From Nectonema munidae (lineage: Eukaryota; Nematomorpha; Nectonematoida; Nectonematidae), in assembly GCA_030549495.1 (NCBI GenBank), contig JAUIRK010000928.1, positions 819,001-883,000 on the forward strand: a DNA stretch of 64,000 nucleotides. Reading direction: 5' to 3'. Shown here in pieces: positions 1 through 10,924 of this stretch. Positions within the stretch are counted from its first letter, which is position 1. Each line of letters begins with the position of its first letter. Under the pieces are notes generated by a model. It searched no databases, was not told the DNA's origin, and was given only the letters and a program-made list of their open reading frames with translations. The translations under genes and the position numbers were made by a program.

Positions 1-39
1 AAATTTGGAAAATTAATTTTTCAAATTTTAAATTAGTTT

Positions 40-92
40 TACATTTGTATTGGCCGATACAACCGATTCCGATTAATCGGTCCATCTCTAAT
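40..92. mobile_element. possible terminus of a DNA transposon (hAT-like)
   Basis: The stretch reads as the end of an element: on the minus strand it starts AGAGATGGACCGATTAATCG and contains the short inverted pair CGATTAATCG. Such GATG-ACCGAT termini are common on hAT-type elements. The rest would lie to the left of the window. A related motif, TAGTGATGTACCGATCC, is seen at about 13620. No coding sequence is visible in 1-227. Confidence 0.22.
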
Positions 93-206
93 TGCAACTA
101 CAATAACATTCAGGTAAACATAAACTAAATAGTATGGAATATCCTACGTTTCTAAAAAAATTTAATATCCTAAAAGTATAAAATATGCCGAGAATAATTT
201 AAAAAG

Positions 207-212
207 TTTATT
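207..212 (-). promoter_or_regulatory. candidate poly(A) signal of MRPS2
   Basis: AATAAA on the minus strand, 15 nt after the MRPS2 stop codon (230-228). The position is close to the stop but usable. AATAAA is frequent by chance in DNA this AT-rich. Confidence 0.4.
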
Positions 213-227
213 CCACACGATTCTTGA

Positions 228-3200
228 TTAGAAATGCTCCTTGTTGTTCTTTGCTTTCATCTTGCCACAAAGAATTGCTTTTTTGAATGCGTTACAGTAC
301 AATTCCATTGCAGATTCTGAATCATCATTGCCTGGAATCTTGTATGTTATTAATCTGGGATCAGAATTTGAATCACATACACCTAAACATAACATTAGTA
401 TAAGAAATATATATTATAGCTCTAAGCCTAGATTATATCCAATATATGTTACAATAGTGATGGCTATTTGTAATGATTTGAAAGTGAACACGAAATTTCG
501 ATATGCACATAGGGATATCAAAGGCAGGACTATTTTCTCTATGAATTCCAAGTGTAGGGATGTGAAGCCTATTTTATTAGTTACACAACTACCTGTTCAC
601 AATCATTGAGCAAAATTTAAAGATTTCAATTTAAAACATTGCATTTAATAGCGAACAGTATAATCCATAAATAGTACCAAACTTCAACAGGTTATGTATT
701 TTGATCTAGTTAAGTCTGAAGTCTTCTAATGATTAAATTCATTCATAATAATTAGATAGTAGTTGGAAGGATGTCTCATATATTAAGATGAGGAAATAAA
801 TAAGTCTGGAGAATTGGGATGAATTCGTGGTGCGAGTCACGATCAAAACTTCAATATAATTATACTTTTGGCTGAGAAATTAAAAGTAACAAGATGATAA
901 GAAGCAAGCGTGGAAGTTAGGAAAGTAAAAATTCAACTCCAAGTATTGGTAGTAGTGCGCCTCCGAATTTTGAGAATGAATGCGATTAAGCAATATGATT
1001 GATGTTATCACACAAGGCAAACCAATCCAAGACCTGGCTAATCCTTTTTGGGTCTGTCTCATCAGTTGGATGCACGTTGATATTCACATTTCCGTAAAGC
1101 ATCACAAAGCAGTTCCATAGGGACCCAGAAAGGGTCACTGAGTGGGACCGTTTTGGCAACATATTGCATCCATATTGGGTCATTTGCGAGTTTTGCCAAT
1201 AAGGCACATTTAAAAGAATGAATAATTTAGTCTTTGAAATTGTTAAAATATTTTCACTTTTTTATTGCTTTTCGGGCCTGATTTTATAGCTGTAAATGTG
1301 CATTTTTCTTAGTGGTTTAAAAAATGAAATATGACGACTCATATTTTACATTTCGTTTTACTGCATTAACCTCTGGTGTGGAAGAGGAACATAAGCTTTT
1401 TGTGTTCTGAAGTGTTAGCATCCACTTTCTGTCCGTCAAGTGAAGCTTGCATTGAAAGTGAAGCACTAGTGTTAGTAAACATAACTATTGACTATTTTAA
1501 ACGTAAAGCTGAACGATTACACAAATCAAGGTTTGATAACAAAGAAATTTTTTGCAAAATTTAAGTATGGTTTGAAAAGTTTCAAAGAATATCTGCTGTT
1601 AAAAAATCCCACAACAAGAAAACCGTTGATATTACCTTGTGGCAAGGATATCATATTGAATGTGCTAAGAAGTTCTGAACTTGAAAATTTGAAGAATATC
1701 TTGCTGTCAAGTGATACCGTTAGAAGACTAATAGGAGAAATGTATGAAGACATATCAGGTGGTTTTATTGATTCGGAATTCGATTTTCAACTTTTTTGCA
1801 ATTCAGCTTGATGAAACGATTGATCGCACGTACAATATGTATGTGACAAGCATCTGGTAGGCAATTTTTTGTTTTACGAAATTCTTAGCAGTAGAGCCAC
1901 TGCAAGAAAAATATTTCACAAGGTGGACAATTTTTTACAACACATGTTATTAAACCAGAACATCCACTTGCAGTGTGCACTGACCCTTCTCGCAATTTCT
2001 TGTTGTTCCAGTTTTTATACTCTGATTTTTGCAAAAATCTCAAGATGTAATTGGTATCCAGTGCGCTATTTATAGTCAAGCATTAATAATGAAAACCATA
2101 CCTGATGGGTTGAAAAGTGTTTTCAATGAAGTCATTAAAACAGAATATTTAATTGAAGCAAATGCATTCAACTCTTGTTTGTTTTCAGTTATGCAAAGAA
2201 GATTTGAAAACTCTTGCTGTACTCAAACGTGAGGTAGCTTTCCAAACGAAAAGTTTTGAAGCGATACTATGGAAAGAAATGCAGCAATATCTACAAAGCA
2301 AACTAGACATGCATATAGAATTTTCTGATGTCCATTTTCGTATATTCCTATCATTTTTAGTAAAAATATTTGAATCTATGAATTCCCTTAACCTTGGGCC
2401 AAGTACTCCACTGTCATAAAAAATTGCCAGCTTTTGAAATCAAGCTGGAATTATGGCATTCTTAGACAAGAAAAATTTTGCTAGTTTTTGGAGCATATTT
2501 GTTGATGAAAATAAGATTTTGATCAATAAAAATGTTCTGGAGGCCACAAAACACCATGTAGCATATCTTATTCAAGAAATATCTCCTTATTTTCCTAATC
2601 TACAAACATTTGAAAAATACTGTCAATTTATCAAACCCGCATTTACAATCTTGATTAATAATCTGGACCCAGAAGACTTCTTAATTCAAAAAGATTTGAT
2701 TAATGATTGAGGAGGTGCAAAACATGTTTTTGTGAAATGTCTCATGGCAATTTTTCGATTTAAATGTGACAGTCCTATGCTGATGTTGCAAAGATGGTTC
2801 TGATTCGATTTGTCACCACATATGATTGTGAGCAAGTGTTTTCCATGCTACTTGCCATTGAAACCAAATCCCGTGGAAGTGAGTATTGCTACTGGAGTTG
2901 CATTGGCAAAACTGGGTTAGATGAAGCAGATGCATCCATCCATTTACTTATTGATTGGATTATTCTGACAATTTTTAAATAAACAATTTTGTCAATTTTT
3001 TTAGTACACTAGTTTATATATGTTGTTTTATTTTTTTAAATGAGACCCCGAGCTATTAAATAATTATAGAGAGACAGCTAAGCCAAATTTTTTTTAGAAA
3101 GTTTGTAAACCAATCATTCAAATATGATAGCGAAGGTTAAAAATGTCTGTCTTCTAAAAACTATATGGAAAGAGTTTTATCAGAAGACTCATTGGTAATA

Positions 3201-6174
3201 CAGTCAGACCTCATTTATTCGACAAACCATGAAATGACTATCTGATCCAATATTGATTGGGAGCTAAATAATTTTTCTCAGCCTCTCATCTTACTAATTG
3301 TAAACAAGCTTGGTTCATAACAAATGAATTGGTCAGGTGGGTTGATTACTCTGCACTAAAATGCATTGTTTCTTAAAATTAAATATTTAGCAACGAAATG
3401 TTACCAAAAAAGATTAACAACACAGAAAAACAAAGAATCATATTTAATCTTCGTATTCTACCTACACATATATTCAGTTAGTAAGGCATAGACATGGGTC
3501 TATGAAATGACAGGTAGCCGTGAATTTAAACTTGACCAATAGCAATTGAATGTTTAAAATTTTTGAAGAAATATTCAACACACCTTAAATTTATATAAAT
3601 TGGCTATTGCATTCCCTAAGTTGTACGCTATAAATTACATGAAAATGAAATTATTTATACTAAGTTTTAACAAAAATTTTGAGCAAAGTGTAAAAACTTT
3701 GGCAACTATTCTAGGCAATTTTTTATAAAAATGATCCCATATACTTCATTTCTGGATTTAAGACTTGATTGTTTAAATTTGCCCATTCTCCCGTCTTCAA
3801 GTACACCGGGGGGGGGGGGGGCTGATCAAGCGGAGCGTGGCGGCAAAACTAATTTTAATGGGGCCGGGACTATAAGAAAGTGTATAGAAGATTCAGACGG
3901 GCAAAGATCCCTTGCCCCCCCCCCCCCTCTTATTGACAAGGCTGGTTACAGTAATTAATAGGGATAAACCTTTTAAGCTTTAAATTATAGAGTTCTTATA
4001 TAGTTATGTGCCACAAAAAATATTGAACACGCTCAAAAATGTATGGGATCTTGTTGAAATTACTGGCTACATTAATGCCTCCGATTGAATATAGCTCAAA
4101 TTTGCATTATTATATCAAAGAAGTGGACGTTAATGAAAAAAAAAGATTTAATATTCAATCTAAGACTTAACCTTAAAACAAGAAAACTAATATGGAAAAT
4201 CTACTCACAAGACAAACAAGTCTTAAAAAAAGGACATATAATTGAGAAAATTGGAAATTATTTGGGGAAGGGGGCGAAAGGCTTTTTCGACCCTCTTGAA
4301 ATCACATTGGATGGGCCGTCAACCCCCGGATGTGCGCCCATGTTCTGTAACTCTGCTAAGAAGTATAAGCACTCACCGATTGTAGGTATGCCCATTCTTG
4401 CACACTCAATGGTGGCTTCATGGGGCAGGAGAAAAGTAAAGTGTGTGTTGAAGAAGATGACGAGGTCGGGAAGACGAACTTCCTGGCGAAATATCCTTTT
4501 AGAGCCGGTGAGCGTGCCATTGAGCCATTGCCGACAGTGAGAGTACTCACCACACTCCAAGGCCAAACTTTCCACTTTGTGGATGAAGCGAGGATACTGA
4601 CAGATCATCAGAATTAAGCCTACAGAATGTAAGGGTAGTGATTAAAGATTTGCTAGCCCTAATATGATGTCAACGGCATTTCCCATTTAAGAGCTGACTA
4701 ATTAGTACTAAGGTTACCAGCCTGATCGATGGAAAAACGTCTCTATATTGGACATCCTAGAATTTCGCTAACCTTTTTTAGTTGCAAACAAAAGGCAGAT
4801 ATAAGCTATCTTAAAAAATTGGGCCTGCTAATGTTTTAATATTGCACATAGGTTCGGGAACTCTACCCTACGGAGCCAGCAAAAGTGTTCATTAGAAAAA
4901 GACGTTCACAATAAAAAGTTTACATTACTTTACAAAAATATTGCGAATCTAACATTTCAATGGATGAACACAAAGGATTTTTAGTATTCAACACTCACAA
5001 CTGAGCATAGAAGCGTTTTTATAGGGGATCATTTATTCCACATGCATTAGAATTGTGAATATTGAGGAAAGGGAGAAGTGATATGCAAGTTGACCGTCTA
5101 GAACAGGCGCCGACAACCCATGGAGACATCATAATAATTAAGTTACATCGTTGCATGTTTTTTATTATCCATTTTTTAAACTATCCCAAATTACTTGCAC
5201 TTGGTTTAAGTAAAAATATCACTTAAGAAAAATAATATTCTCATTACGAAATTATAAATGCTAGCAAATGTGAAATTGTTGTTTATAATGACATTACAAA
5301 CGCGAATTTTTTTAAATAAGTTGTGTTTAGCAGTACGGATCATAATATGGTAAAATTAATTAACCTCTTTCCATGCCTGGCACTCTTAATAATTGGTTCA
5401 TATTTTAAGAATCATATATTATAAGTAGAGACCTTTTGAAATTTATTTCATTTTGCAGCAAATTTTATATGGAAAGAAAAATACTATTTTTTGTCTAGGA
5501 ATAGGTTATGACAAAGAAAACATTGATACGGTAAGTTTATAATCTCTGTGTAGACATAAATAATATTAAAAATATAGAATGAAATATAAATAAAACTAAC
5601 TTGTATATTTAATTAAAACTTGTTTGGCGAATTTAATTCCTAGAAAAACACAATATTACTTCAAAATATTTTTTGTCTCCCCCTTGTTCAATCTTAAAAA
5701 GGTTTATGGAAAATTAATAAAAACTTTATTTTTCATCAAATTCAGTTGAAATTTTATGTGTTAGCTAAGAACATCATTTTCAATAAACATGTCAAGTTTC
5801 CATATGTCTGATGACTGGTAAGTTCTCTTTTTTCATGTAAAAGTTGTCAACATTTACATATATAAAAGTTGGCAGGCAAAGTTTTAGAGAATTAAAAGTT
5901 TATTCAAAACAAAATAAGTAAAGGTGCTTACCTCCTCTGTAGGCCATGTGAGCACAAAAATTGAGTGCCTGGTGCAAGTGAGGAAGTGTTTGGTCCAAAT
6001 CAAAAATGAGGTGACTTAGTCGAGCGCCAAAGATGTAGGGTCGCATGAATTCGTTTAGAGTGCCGTAATTGTGTCCCAAGTGCACATTTGCGTTGAACAA
6101 ATCCTTGATTGACACCATTTCTCGTACTGAGAAGGCATCCTCTTCTTTCATTGGATTCCAAACACTTTTCAGAT
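228..6174 (-). CDS. MRPS2: mitochondrial small ribosomal subunit protein uS2m (MRPS2), 5' part missing
   Basis: Structural protein of the mitochondrial 28S ribosomal subunit, imported into the matrix. Three exons are joined here: 6174-5932, 4619-4377 and 382-228 (stop TAA at 230-228). Each junction has a GT donor and AG acceptor and all are phase 1, so the frame runs through: exon 1 ends after MAYRG plus one base, and exon 2 ends after IPTI plus one base. uS2 hallmarks are clear: NANVHLGHN and FMRPYIFGARL in exon 1, ECGEYSH and VRLPDLVIFF in exon 2, and LITYKIPGNDD in exon 3. Introns are 1312 nt (nothing recognisable) and 3994 nt; the second holds an antisense hAT relic. The acceptor chosen for exon 1 (AG at 6176-6175) gives a phase-1 start; an alternative lies about 25 nt upstream. 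The exon(s) with the start codon and mitochondrial targeting peptide were not found, so about 213 residues are supported. The family assignment is firm; the 5' end is not. Confidence 0.88.
1062..1212 (-). other. unassigned open stretch of coding-like composition
   Basis: On the minus strand a frame reads LLAKLANDPIWMQYVAKTV, then LSDPFWVPMELLCDALRK, and stops at TGA (1064-1062). It is less AT-rich than its surroundings and looks like a protein segment. A second minus frame, 1207-986, overlaps it. Neither was recognised, and no convincing acceptor lies just upstream. It could be an exon of an unseen gene or a decayed element. It lies inside the large MRPS2 intron. Confidence 0.2.
1360..2985 (+). 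pseudogene. hAT-superfamily transposase relic (ZBED5/SCAND3-like)
   Basis: A degraded transposase spread over several frames with stops. In order: FKRKAERLHKSRFD near 1490; LPCGKDI then SSDTVRRLIGEMYEDI near 1650-1750; AIQLDETIDRTYN near 1798-1835, the acidic catalytic segment of this family; MKTIPDGLKSVFNEVIK near 2090; FRIFLSFLVKIFESMNSLN near 2335-2390; a stretch to FPNLQTFEKYC at 2453-2625; and a C-terminal CEQVFSMLLAIETKSR near 2830-2870, resembling the hAT dimerisation region. At least four frame changes and in-frame stops make it inactive. It lies antisense in an MRPS2 intron. A diverged second fragment of the same family is at 30840-31080. Confidence 0.8.
2990..4370. other. MRPS2 intron sequence with homopolymers, no gene seen
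   Basis: AT-rich DNA without a supportable gene. It contains a run of 14 G (3808-3821) and a run of 13 C (3915-3927) on the same strand about 95 bp apart, bracketing GC-richer sequence. At 3195 the sequence TACAGTCAGACCTC then ATTTATTCGAC resembles a pogo/Tigger-type terminal repeat after a TA dinucleotide, but no partner end was found. Confidence 0.35.
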
Positions 6175-6269
6175 CTGTTTTAGGAAGTATATAAACTTTA
6201 AGAAAGGTGGAAAAGAGAGGTGAGGCAATCATCACATAGTAATCAGTGAAACCTTGTGACAAAAAACTC

Positions 6270-6341
6270 GCCTAGACTGGGATTCGAACCACAATCGTGA
6301 GAATATTGAATTCATTGTGATATACCAGTTGTGGACTAGGG
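6270..6341 (-). pseudogene. tRNA-like sequence, degenerate
   Basis: On the minus strand this 72-nt stretch begins CCTAGTC and ends GTCTAGG, which can pair at six of seven positions like an acceptor stem. It contains GGTTCGAATCC, a good B box / T-loop, and an A-box-like CTGGTATATC. The T stem pairs poorly, so it is not a convincing functional tRNA. It may be a tRNA pseudogene or the head of a SINE. It lies just upstream of the MRPS2 exon at 6174-5932, inside an intron. Confidence 0.3.
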
Positions 6342-6486
6342 TACGTTATGTTTCGAAATTAGGAAAAATATCGAAGTTCGGTTTCAATATTTTGTATGTT
6401 CTATTTTAGCGAACTTGTGAGTTTTTAAATAGATTTATCAAGTTTAATCCCGTTACTTTTATGATAACATATTCCAGGAAAATAAA

Positions 6487-6634
6487 GGTAAGGTAAAGGT
6501 ACCATAGAGTGTTTTCATCGAGAAGGCACAATTGCGCCGCTTGTATCGAACTATGAGGAAAGCAGGCTTGATGCGGGATCGAACCCAAGACCTTGAGTTA
6601 TCGAATCCAGCATCTAACCAACCCTACTCACGCC
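6487..6634 (-). mobile_element. tRNA-derived SINE, copy 1
   Basis: On the minus strand it starts GGCGTGAGTAGGGTTGGTTA (A-box region), has the B box GGTTCGATCCC (6585-6575), a body around TAGTTCGATACAAGCG, and ends in short repeats of the CTTTACC/CTTACC type, a typical SINE tail. A second copy at 52400-52496 is clearly related over about 100 bp. Such elements are copied by the enzymes of a partner LINE; which LINE family here serves is unknown. Confidence 0.75.
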
Positions 6635-6639
6635 TTTTA

Positions 6640-8514
6640 AATTTTGATAAGATTTTGTGATTTATTTGTCCACCTTATTTACTAATTTATATACGAGATA
6701 AAGGTTAAAACTGTTTCAACATTTTGAAATTATGAATTTTTGTGATGTGAAATACGTTTTAACTGATAAAAGATTAATGCTAAAAGACAATATAATTGAG
6801 AGCACTCTTTTTTACGTTCCAATAATTGAATTTTGAATAAACTTTTCCAGGATTTATCTATCTAATTTAGATGAATTTGTTATTTAACATTATATACGAA
6901 ATTTGACGTTTTTGAATTAATTTGAATAATTTTTGCTTAACAAACTCTATTTTTTTCAAATTAACTTCCCTAAATCGTCTCTCTTTAAATCTAAAAAATA
7001 AAAAGCATATTATTAATATATGCAATGCTTGCACTAAAGAATATAGGGAGCATTTATTCTCAACGTAAAAAACATCAAACAAATCCTTTCGATCATGTTT
7101 GATTACGTTATTACGTTTCGATTTTTTTTCAAAATTTCTATAAAACTTTCTATTTAATGAAATAAAAATTTTTAAGTTATATTTAATTTTTCTTGTTTTT
7201 AAATATCGTATTTTTATTCTCATAGGATTTTACGTTACGAAAAAAAGTGAAGTTTCGAAATACAAAATTTCCTTTCGAATCGTCACTGGATACTAGTGAT
7301 TCTTTCCCGCAAACCAGGGATCCTTTCTGAAAAAAGGGTAATTTGCGTTCCGAAGAATATAAAAATTTGGCAAAATGTAATTGAAAAAAATTAAGTTTAT
7401 ATTCATTGATAATTTACATAAATATCATGTTAATTAAAAAAAAAGCCTTTTTTTATTCAAATAAATAATGATAGTTAAGGAATGATTGATGATGCATTTT
7501 AGCATATTGATCATCATTTGAAATAAACATCAGTTGAGGAGGAAATTTTATTGAAAAAATAATAAATAGGAGTAAACAAATTTTATATACGATTTATTTT
7601 TTAAAATGTATTGAATTTAAAATGAAATATTCTTATTGTTGATTCGTTTTAGACGAATTATTACGAAACACACGATAATAAACCACAACCATACGAATAT
7701 TAAGTAATTCCATAAAAAAGTTTACATACAAGCAGTGAGTGAGTGATTAAGTCAAAACGGTCAAATTTCATAAACACTATGAATGGTTCTCATGTATTAT
7801 CCTTGATGTTCAGCGAGTAAGTGATATAGAAGATTTAGTGTAATGAAGATTTAAAAATTCGAAACGACAGAGAAGGAATAAAATATTTACTGTTTACTTA
7901 CGATAAATGCAAAGAAAACAAAATTGTAATAAGGATCTTGCGTTACAAGGAAATATCAAAATGTTAGAGATTTGTCAAGTAGGGATTCTTGGTTCGCCCA
8001 AATATGTGCTAACTCTGAACTATTCAGCAAATGAACCCAAATATAGAATATATAGGCCAAAAGCTCGTAAAGTATATATATATATATATGAAAAAGGATG
8101 ATGTGAGTATATTTGAAAAATGGATAAGAAATTCAACCTTTCAAGGGAACAATAATTGAAAAACAGAAATGAAAAAGATTATATATAATAATAACAAAAA
8201 TCCATGAAAACCTTACTAGAATTTGGATTCGTATGAAGCTCCTCATTCTTTTTTGTGTTAAGATGGATTCTGGAGTTTGGGTTGCTTGAAAACTTTTTAC
8301 ATTGATATATGTAATAATATGAATTATGGTGATGATGTGAAAATGTTTTCAGTAGTAAACTCCAATTAAATGTTTTCATGGCTTGAAAATAAAACTAACT
8401 TTTACTAAAAAAATATATAGAAAGCTTAGGAATAAAAATGAGAGCTTTGAACCGAGGATGCATAGAGAAGGTAAAGATGATAGATCCTGCAGCAAGTTCA
8501 TGAAAAAGCGATAA
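6640..8514. other. AT-rich DNA, no gene recognised
   Basis: Only short lysine/isoleucine-rich open frames occur, such as 7223-6867 on the minus strand, which resembles no family I know. It includes a short TA repeat at about 8076-8090. If the missing first exon of MRPS2 is in this window it should lie here or farther right, but no exon with a targeting-peptide-like start and a matching phase-1 donor was identified. Confidence 0.4.
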
Positions 8515-10400
8515 TCACTCCCCCCCCCCCCTCCCTCCTCTCATTTTTTCTTAAAATATTAAACAAAATTCTCGTGTGAAAGTACTAAATAATTGATTGG
8601 GAATATGGTGTGATTTATTTATTTTTCTGAAAATCATTCAAACCAATCAATCAATGCAAAATATATAAACTTCAAAATACATTTCAATTCCACCATTTTT
8701 TTGCTTAATATTGATTAATTAATTTAATAAACCAGCTTTTGGTGAATAATTCACCCAAAAATATTTGACCTGTCAGTAAATTAGCTTTAACAGGTGACTT
8801 AACGCTAAACACTTTTTCTATTTATTTTAAGATACTAAAACTAAAATAAAACATACTAAATTTGATTCTGAAGTTTTTTTGTGACTCAAGATTTAAATTG
8901 CGGTTACTGTTTAACTTTGCTTAATTCGTGGTGTCAGGTATATTTTTTAATCATTTTTGAATAATTTTCGTCACATTTAGCAAATCGACCTTTCTCTATT
9001 TCTTCATGACGGAATTTTTGTCAATCGAGGTGATGAATACTACATTTCAATGTGGTTAAAATGGTTTATATGTGGTTAATCTGAGATTACATTAACCGTT
9101 ATATATTATTATCGATAAAATATTTTTCTCTCTTGGTATAATAATGATTCTATCTATGTGATCATTAGGGATGCGACCAAATTTCTATCCAAGACAACTT
9201 AAGAACATGCTTGCTAAAAGCCCCAAAAATGAAAAATTTATAATTTTTATTTCTCTTGAAATATTTTTAAAATAACCATATAGATGAGTTATTTAATGAT
9301 AATAATAATCAATTCAGCAAGAATATTTTTATAAAATGACATGGTAAAAAATATTAATATGTGCTACGCTAACTAAACCTAGAACTTTTGGGGCTCCTTA
9401 GTTTGATTATTTATTGTTCATTACTTTATCTTTCCCTTCGTGTACTAACTAAAGAGGCAGCTTTGAAATAGTATAAACTATGCGTGACAATTGACAGAAT
9501 ATAAAGAAAAATTTATTTAATATTTCAACCACCAAGGTGGTGTCATATTCATAAAATGGAATTGAAAATGAAAAGTAAGGAGACGAAGCAAAGCGAGAAG
9601 TCGAAACAAGAAAATAAATTCTCTTTGCCTGAGGCTTTTCTTGTTTCGACTTCTCGCTTTGTCTCGTCTTTTTACTTTTCATTTTCAATTCCATTTTATG
9701 AATATGACACCACCTTGGTGGTTGAAATATTAAATAAATTTTTCTCAGCGTGTTTTAAGCTTTAAAATATATATCTAAATGGGGCCTAAAATGTTTTTTA
9801 ACAATTTTGTTATCAGCTTGTAGTTTATACTTTATTTCTCCTAAACTTTATATGGTGTCTAACTTTGCTCTTCATTCTACACTGATGCTTCCTTGGTAGC
9901 TTTCTATTTTGTCTAAAAAAAAATTTCAAAGATATATTTAGCACAGAATTTAAACGATCTCAGAGCTTTTCTATTGAAGGGATTCTGTTTGTTGATTCAG
10001 AGCTTTTCTACTTGAATTTTTTAATCAATATCATGTGTTGTAGTATCAGGTGATTGAACAGATATCACTCTGGATATTTGCTAACCAATCCTCTTTCTAA
10101 ATTTGTGTTCCTCATAAAAGCACTCATAACCATAATTTTCCAATTACAAAAAGTTTTACACCTTCATCATCTAAAAGAACTTTCACACCAAAGGAAAAAA
10201 TAGTCAGACCTATAGTCGACCGCTACCTGTCCCTGCAAAATGAAAAAAAGATCTAAAGACTGAGACAAAAGGACTAAGCCATGTATTCTTCAAGAATTTA
10301 CGTGATAAGTTCTAAGTTTAGGACAATAGTAAAATTAGCTAAAGAAATGTTTGTCTCTTACAAGATTGCAAAAGCTTGTAATCCTAGTATTATTGGTGAA
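8515..10400 (+). repeat. composite TTAA-type repeat family, copy E (5' part)
   Basis: Matches the reverse complement of 30560-28540 along its length, with two lineage-specific differences: this copy has a palindrome at 9506-9744 and lacks the piggyBac-like and hairpin insertions of the other. It starts with a C-tract (about 8520-8533) followed by CTTAAAATATTAAACAAAAT. The right part, about 9820-10380, is also shared with 11281-11830 and 46700-46940. The internal tandem array and the 3' terminus are absent from this copy. No coding capacity is evident, so it looks like a non-autonomous element. Confidence 0.72.
9506..9744. repeat. large palindrome (foldback element), 109-bp arms
   Basis: Left arm 9506-9614 and right arm 9636-9744 are reverse complements with about four mismatches, separated by 21 bp. 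Because of the palindrome both strands carry the same reading frame starting MELKMKSK; this is a by-product of symmetry, not two genes. It sits inside composite-repeat copy E and is missing at the matching place in copy B, so it is a later insertion or a local inverted duplication. No clear target-site duplication was found. Confidence 0.9.
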
Positions 10401-10440
10401 TCTATTAGCATGCCTCAGTAGTGGTTTCAAAAGTCATGAA

Positions 10441-10702
10441 TCAGAGTCTAAAAGAGGGAACTAGTGTTATTCCCCTAGGCAACTCATGGGGCATTGATGA
10501 AATAGGCATGATGCTTAGGATCAATTCAGCTCGAAACTGCGAGTTAAAGAGTCCACCTTCAAAAGAATGAATCAATTTCCCCTTAAAATTCTGCCTTTTT
10601 ATGGCATTGGTGAGGTTTCTTGGTGTTGCTATTATATGCACTTTCAATGGAACTAAATTTGATTTAATAAAGACGTTTGCTTTGCTTGGTGCTAAATGGG
10701 TT
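10441..10702 (-). other. unassigned open frame, possible terminal exon
   Basis: A minus-strand frame of about 86 codons ending in TGA (10443-10441). It could start after an acceptor-like ATTTAG at about 10703. It contains PLKVHIIATPRNLTNAIKRQ then FKGKLIHSFEGGLFNSQF. It is less AT-rich than its neighbours and lies in the gap between repeat copies E and F. No family was recognised and no ATG opens the frame. It may be an exon, a decayed transposon gene or chance. Confidence 0.2.
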
Positions 10703-10783
10703 ATATAAACTAACAACTAAATCATTTCAAGAATATTCTATTCAAAAATATGGTGGCTTGTGAAACAGAAAGCGCTCTTGTTA

Positions 10784-10924
10784 TGACGTCAGCATATAGA
10801 GGATTTAGTGCTTATAAAGAAGCTGTTCCAGACCAGCACACAGTACACAGAAGCACGTTTTCATAAAGCACATATGAATGTTATCAAAGCTATTAATTGA
10901 TAAAAAAAAATACCCATTTTCAAG
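10784..10924 (+). promoter_or_regulatory. candidate core promoter and first exon
   Basis: A palindromic CRE-type site TGACGTCA (10784-10791), a TATAAA (10813-10818) and an initiator-like CACAGT (10839-10844) are spaced as in an animal polymerase II promoter. A strong donor-like CAA/GTAAGT follows at 10922-10929, which would end a short exon. No downstream plus-strand exon was recognised, and the donor-like site is at the start of repeat copy F. The same DNA is also open in a plus frame reading VMTSAYRGFSAYKEAVPDQH, so a coding relic is an alternative. Confidence 0.25.

Noticed and set aside
241..609. 122-codon open frame on the plus strand
   Set aside because: It is antisense to the MRPS2 terminal exon (382-228), which explains its openness; no protein family matches it.
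4085..4617. Plus-strand frames around 4085-4617
   Set aside because: They lie opposite the MRPS2 exon 4619-4377; the minus strand carries the conserved protein.
6270..6341. Functional tRNA gene
   Set aside because: The B box is good and the acceptor pairs at six of seven positions, but the T stem and the overall cloverleaf do not hold; kept only as a tRNA-like relic.
9449..9765. Two similar proteins (MELKMKSK...) on opposite strands
   Set aside because: They result from the palindrome at 9506-9744 and contain only its symmetric sequence.
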